A stretch of DNA of 5,216 nt. Source: an uncultured Actinomycetes bacterium (GTDB lineage: Bacteria; Actinomycetota; Acidimicrobiia; Acidimicrobiales; Microtrichaceae). How positions within the stretch are numbered: position 1 is the first letter of the stretch; every line of letters begins with the position of its first letter. The notes under the pieces were generated by a model that saw only the letters and a program-made list of their open reading frames with translations, ran no database searches and was not told where the DNA came from. The stretch covers positions 1 through 5,216 of the forward strand of contig CAJANQ010000289.1 of assembly GCA_903941145.1 (NCBI GenBank). Direction: 5' to 3'. Positions 4,737 to 5,216 of the stretch are shown here, in pieces. The position numbers and the translations under genes are program-made.

Positions 4737-5216
4737 ATGGCTGGGAACGACGCAGGACCCGACAGCTGGAACGACGGCGGTGCCGCGGTGGACGAGCTGG
4801 TCCCCCCGCGTCGCCTCGGCTCGCTCCTGTCCGAAGCACGCGTGTCCCGCGGCTACAGCCTCGAGGACGCGGCCTCCCGTCTGGGTGGCCGGCTGTCGTC
4901 GGTCGCGCTGCTCGAGGCAGAGACCGGCCACCGTCGTCTTGAGGACCGTGACCTGGCCGCCGTGGCCGAGCTGTACGGCATCGAGACCTCCGACCTGGTG
5001 CCCGCCCGCTCAGAGCTGGTGATCGACCTCAACGAGGGCACCATCTCGGCCGGCAAGGACGGCGCCCGGATCTCGGTCGTCGCCGACCCCGAAGAGCGCG
5101 AGCAGGTGCTCTCCCGCTACCTGACGCTCGTGTACTCGATGCGTCGCACGCCGCCCGGCACGTCGATCCCGCGGCGGGTCGGCGACCTGGTCGTGATGGC
5201 CGACACCCTGGGGGTC
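4737..5216 (+). CDS. XRE-type helix-turn-helix regulator, N-terminal part (3' end outside window)
   Basis: The first 160 codons of a gene that stays open to the last base. An ATG start with a strong ribosome-binding site fixes the frame. After an acidic, Gly/Asp-rich N-terminus (1-24), residues about 26-88 form a lambda-repressor/XRE-like helix-turn-helix: LGSLLSEARVSRGYSLEDAA (27-46) for helices 1-2, RLSSVALLEAETG (52-64) for the recognition helix and turn, then LEDRDLAAVAELYGIE (68-83). The following part (92-160) is not a domain I recognise; it includes LVIDLNEGTISAG (94-106), an acidic helix DPEEREQVLSRYL (117-129) and DLVVMADTLGV (150-160) at the cut. It probably binds DNA, possibly in the adjacent divergent region. 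Target, ligand and full length are unknown. The candidate sigma-28/WhiG-type promoter suggests expression tied to motility or development. Confidence 0.88.
   Translation, partial: MAGNDAGPDSWNDGGAAVDELVPPRRLGSLLSEARVSRGYSLEDAASRLGGRLSSVALLEAETGHRRLEDRDLAAVAELYGIETSDLVPARSELVIDLNEGTISAGKDGARISVVADPEEREQVLSRYLTLVYSMRRTPPGTSIPRRVGDLVVMADTLGV

Noticed and set aside
4605..4931. A 108-codon minus-strand frame across the intergenic region and the XRE start
   Set aside because: It covers the promoter region and the strong ribosome-binding site of the XRE gene, and has no recognisable domain or start signal.
4592..4942. A 116-codon plus-strand frame over the intergenic region
   Set aside because: It is Arg/Gly-rich with no ribosome-binding site and overlaps the XRE gene in a different frame.
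1..5216. Mobile element, phage, CRISPR or defence system
   Set aside because: There are no transposase or integrase motifs, terminal repeats, spaced repeat arrays, or composition breaks beyond the short AT-rich promoter island.

Overview
The window comes from a very GC-rich genome with GTG/ATG starts. Its gene set is typical of Actinomycetota: an MtrA/MtrB-like two-component pair followed by a GerMN lipoprotein, and an actinobacterial-type PfkA. A lineage near Acidimicrobiia would fit, but this is inferred from gene style and order and no marker gene fixes it.

Layout: (1) Positions 1-459 (+) hold the last 152 residues of a 6-phosphofructokinase, with the PFK signature intact. (2) Positions 466-4579 (-) hold a compact five-gene run, read right to left: a small two-helix membrane protein, an inositol-monophosphatase-family enzyme, an OmpR-type response regulator (MtrA-like), a membrane histidine kinase (MtrB-like) and a GerMN-domain lipoprotein. 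Spacings are 10, 21 and 13 nt, then a 4-nt GTGA overlap, so it is very probably one operon. Its end converges on pfkA with only 6 bp between stop codons. (3) Positions 4580-4736 form a divergent intergenic region, the only sizeable non-coding stretch, which contains the window's one AT-rich island. (4) Positions 4737-5216 (+) hold the first 160 codons of an XRE-type helix-turn-helix regulator that runs off the window.

How the genes work together: the kinase/regulator/lipoprotein order mirrors mtrA-mtrB-lpqB of mycobacteria and relatives, a system that links cell-envelope and division state to transcription. Here the lipoprotein is much shorter than LpqB and appears to be a lipid-anchored GerMN module only. 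The phosphatase upstream may supply free inositol for inositol lipids or thiols, but that link is inference.

The most interesting signals are in the divergent promoter region. There is a near-consensus sigma-28/WhiG-type promoter (TCAA-N15-GCCGATAG) in front of the XRE gene, an 11-bp-period direct repeat of the kind OmpR-family regulators bind overlapping its -35, and a possible leaderless promoter (TAGGGT seven bases before GTG) for the five-gene operon. No mobile elements, CRISPR arrays, tRNA or rRNA genes were seen.
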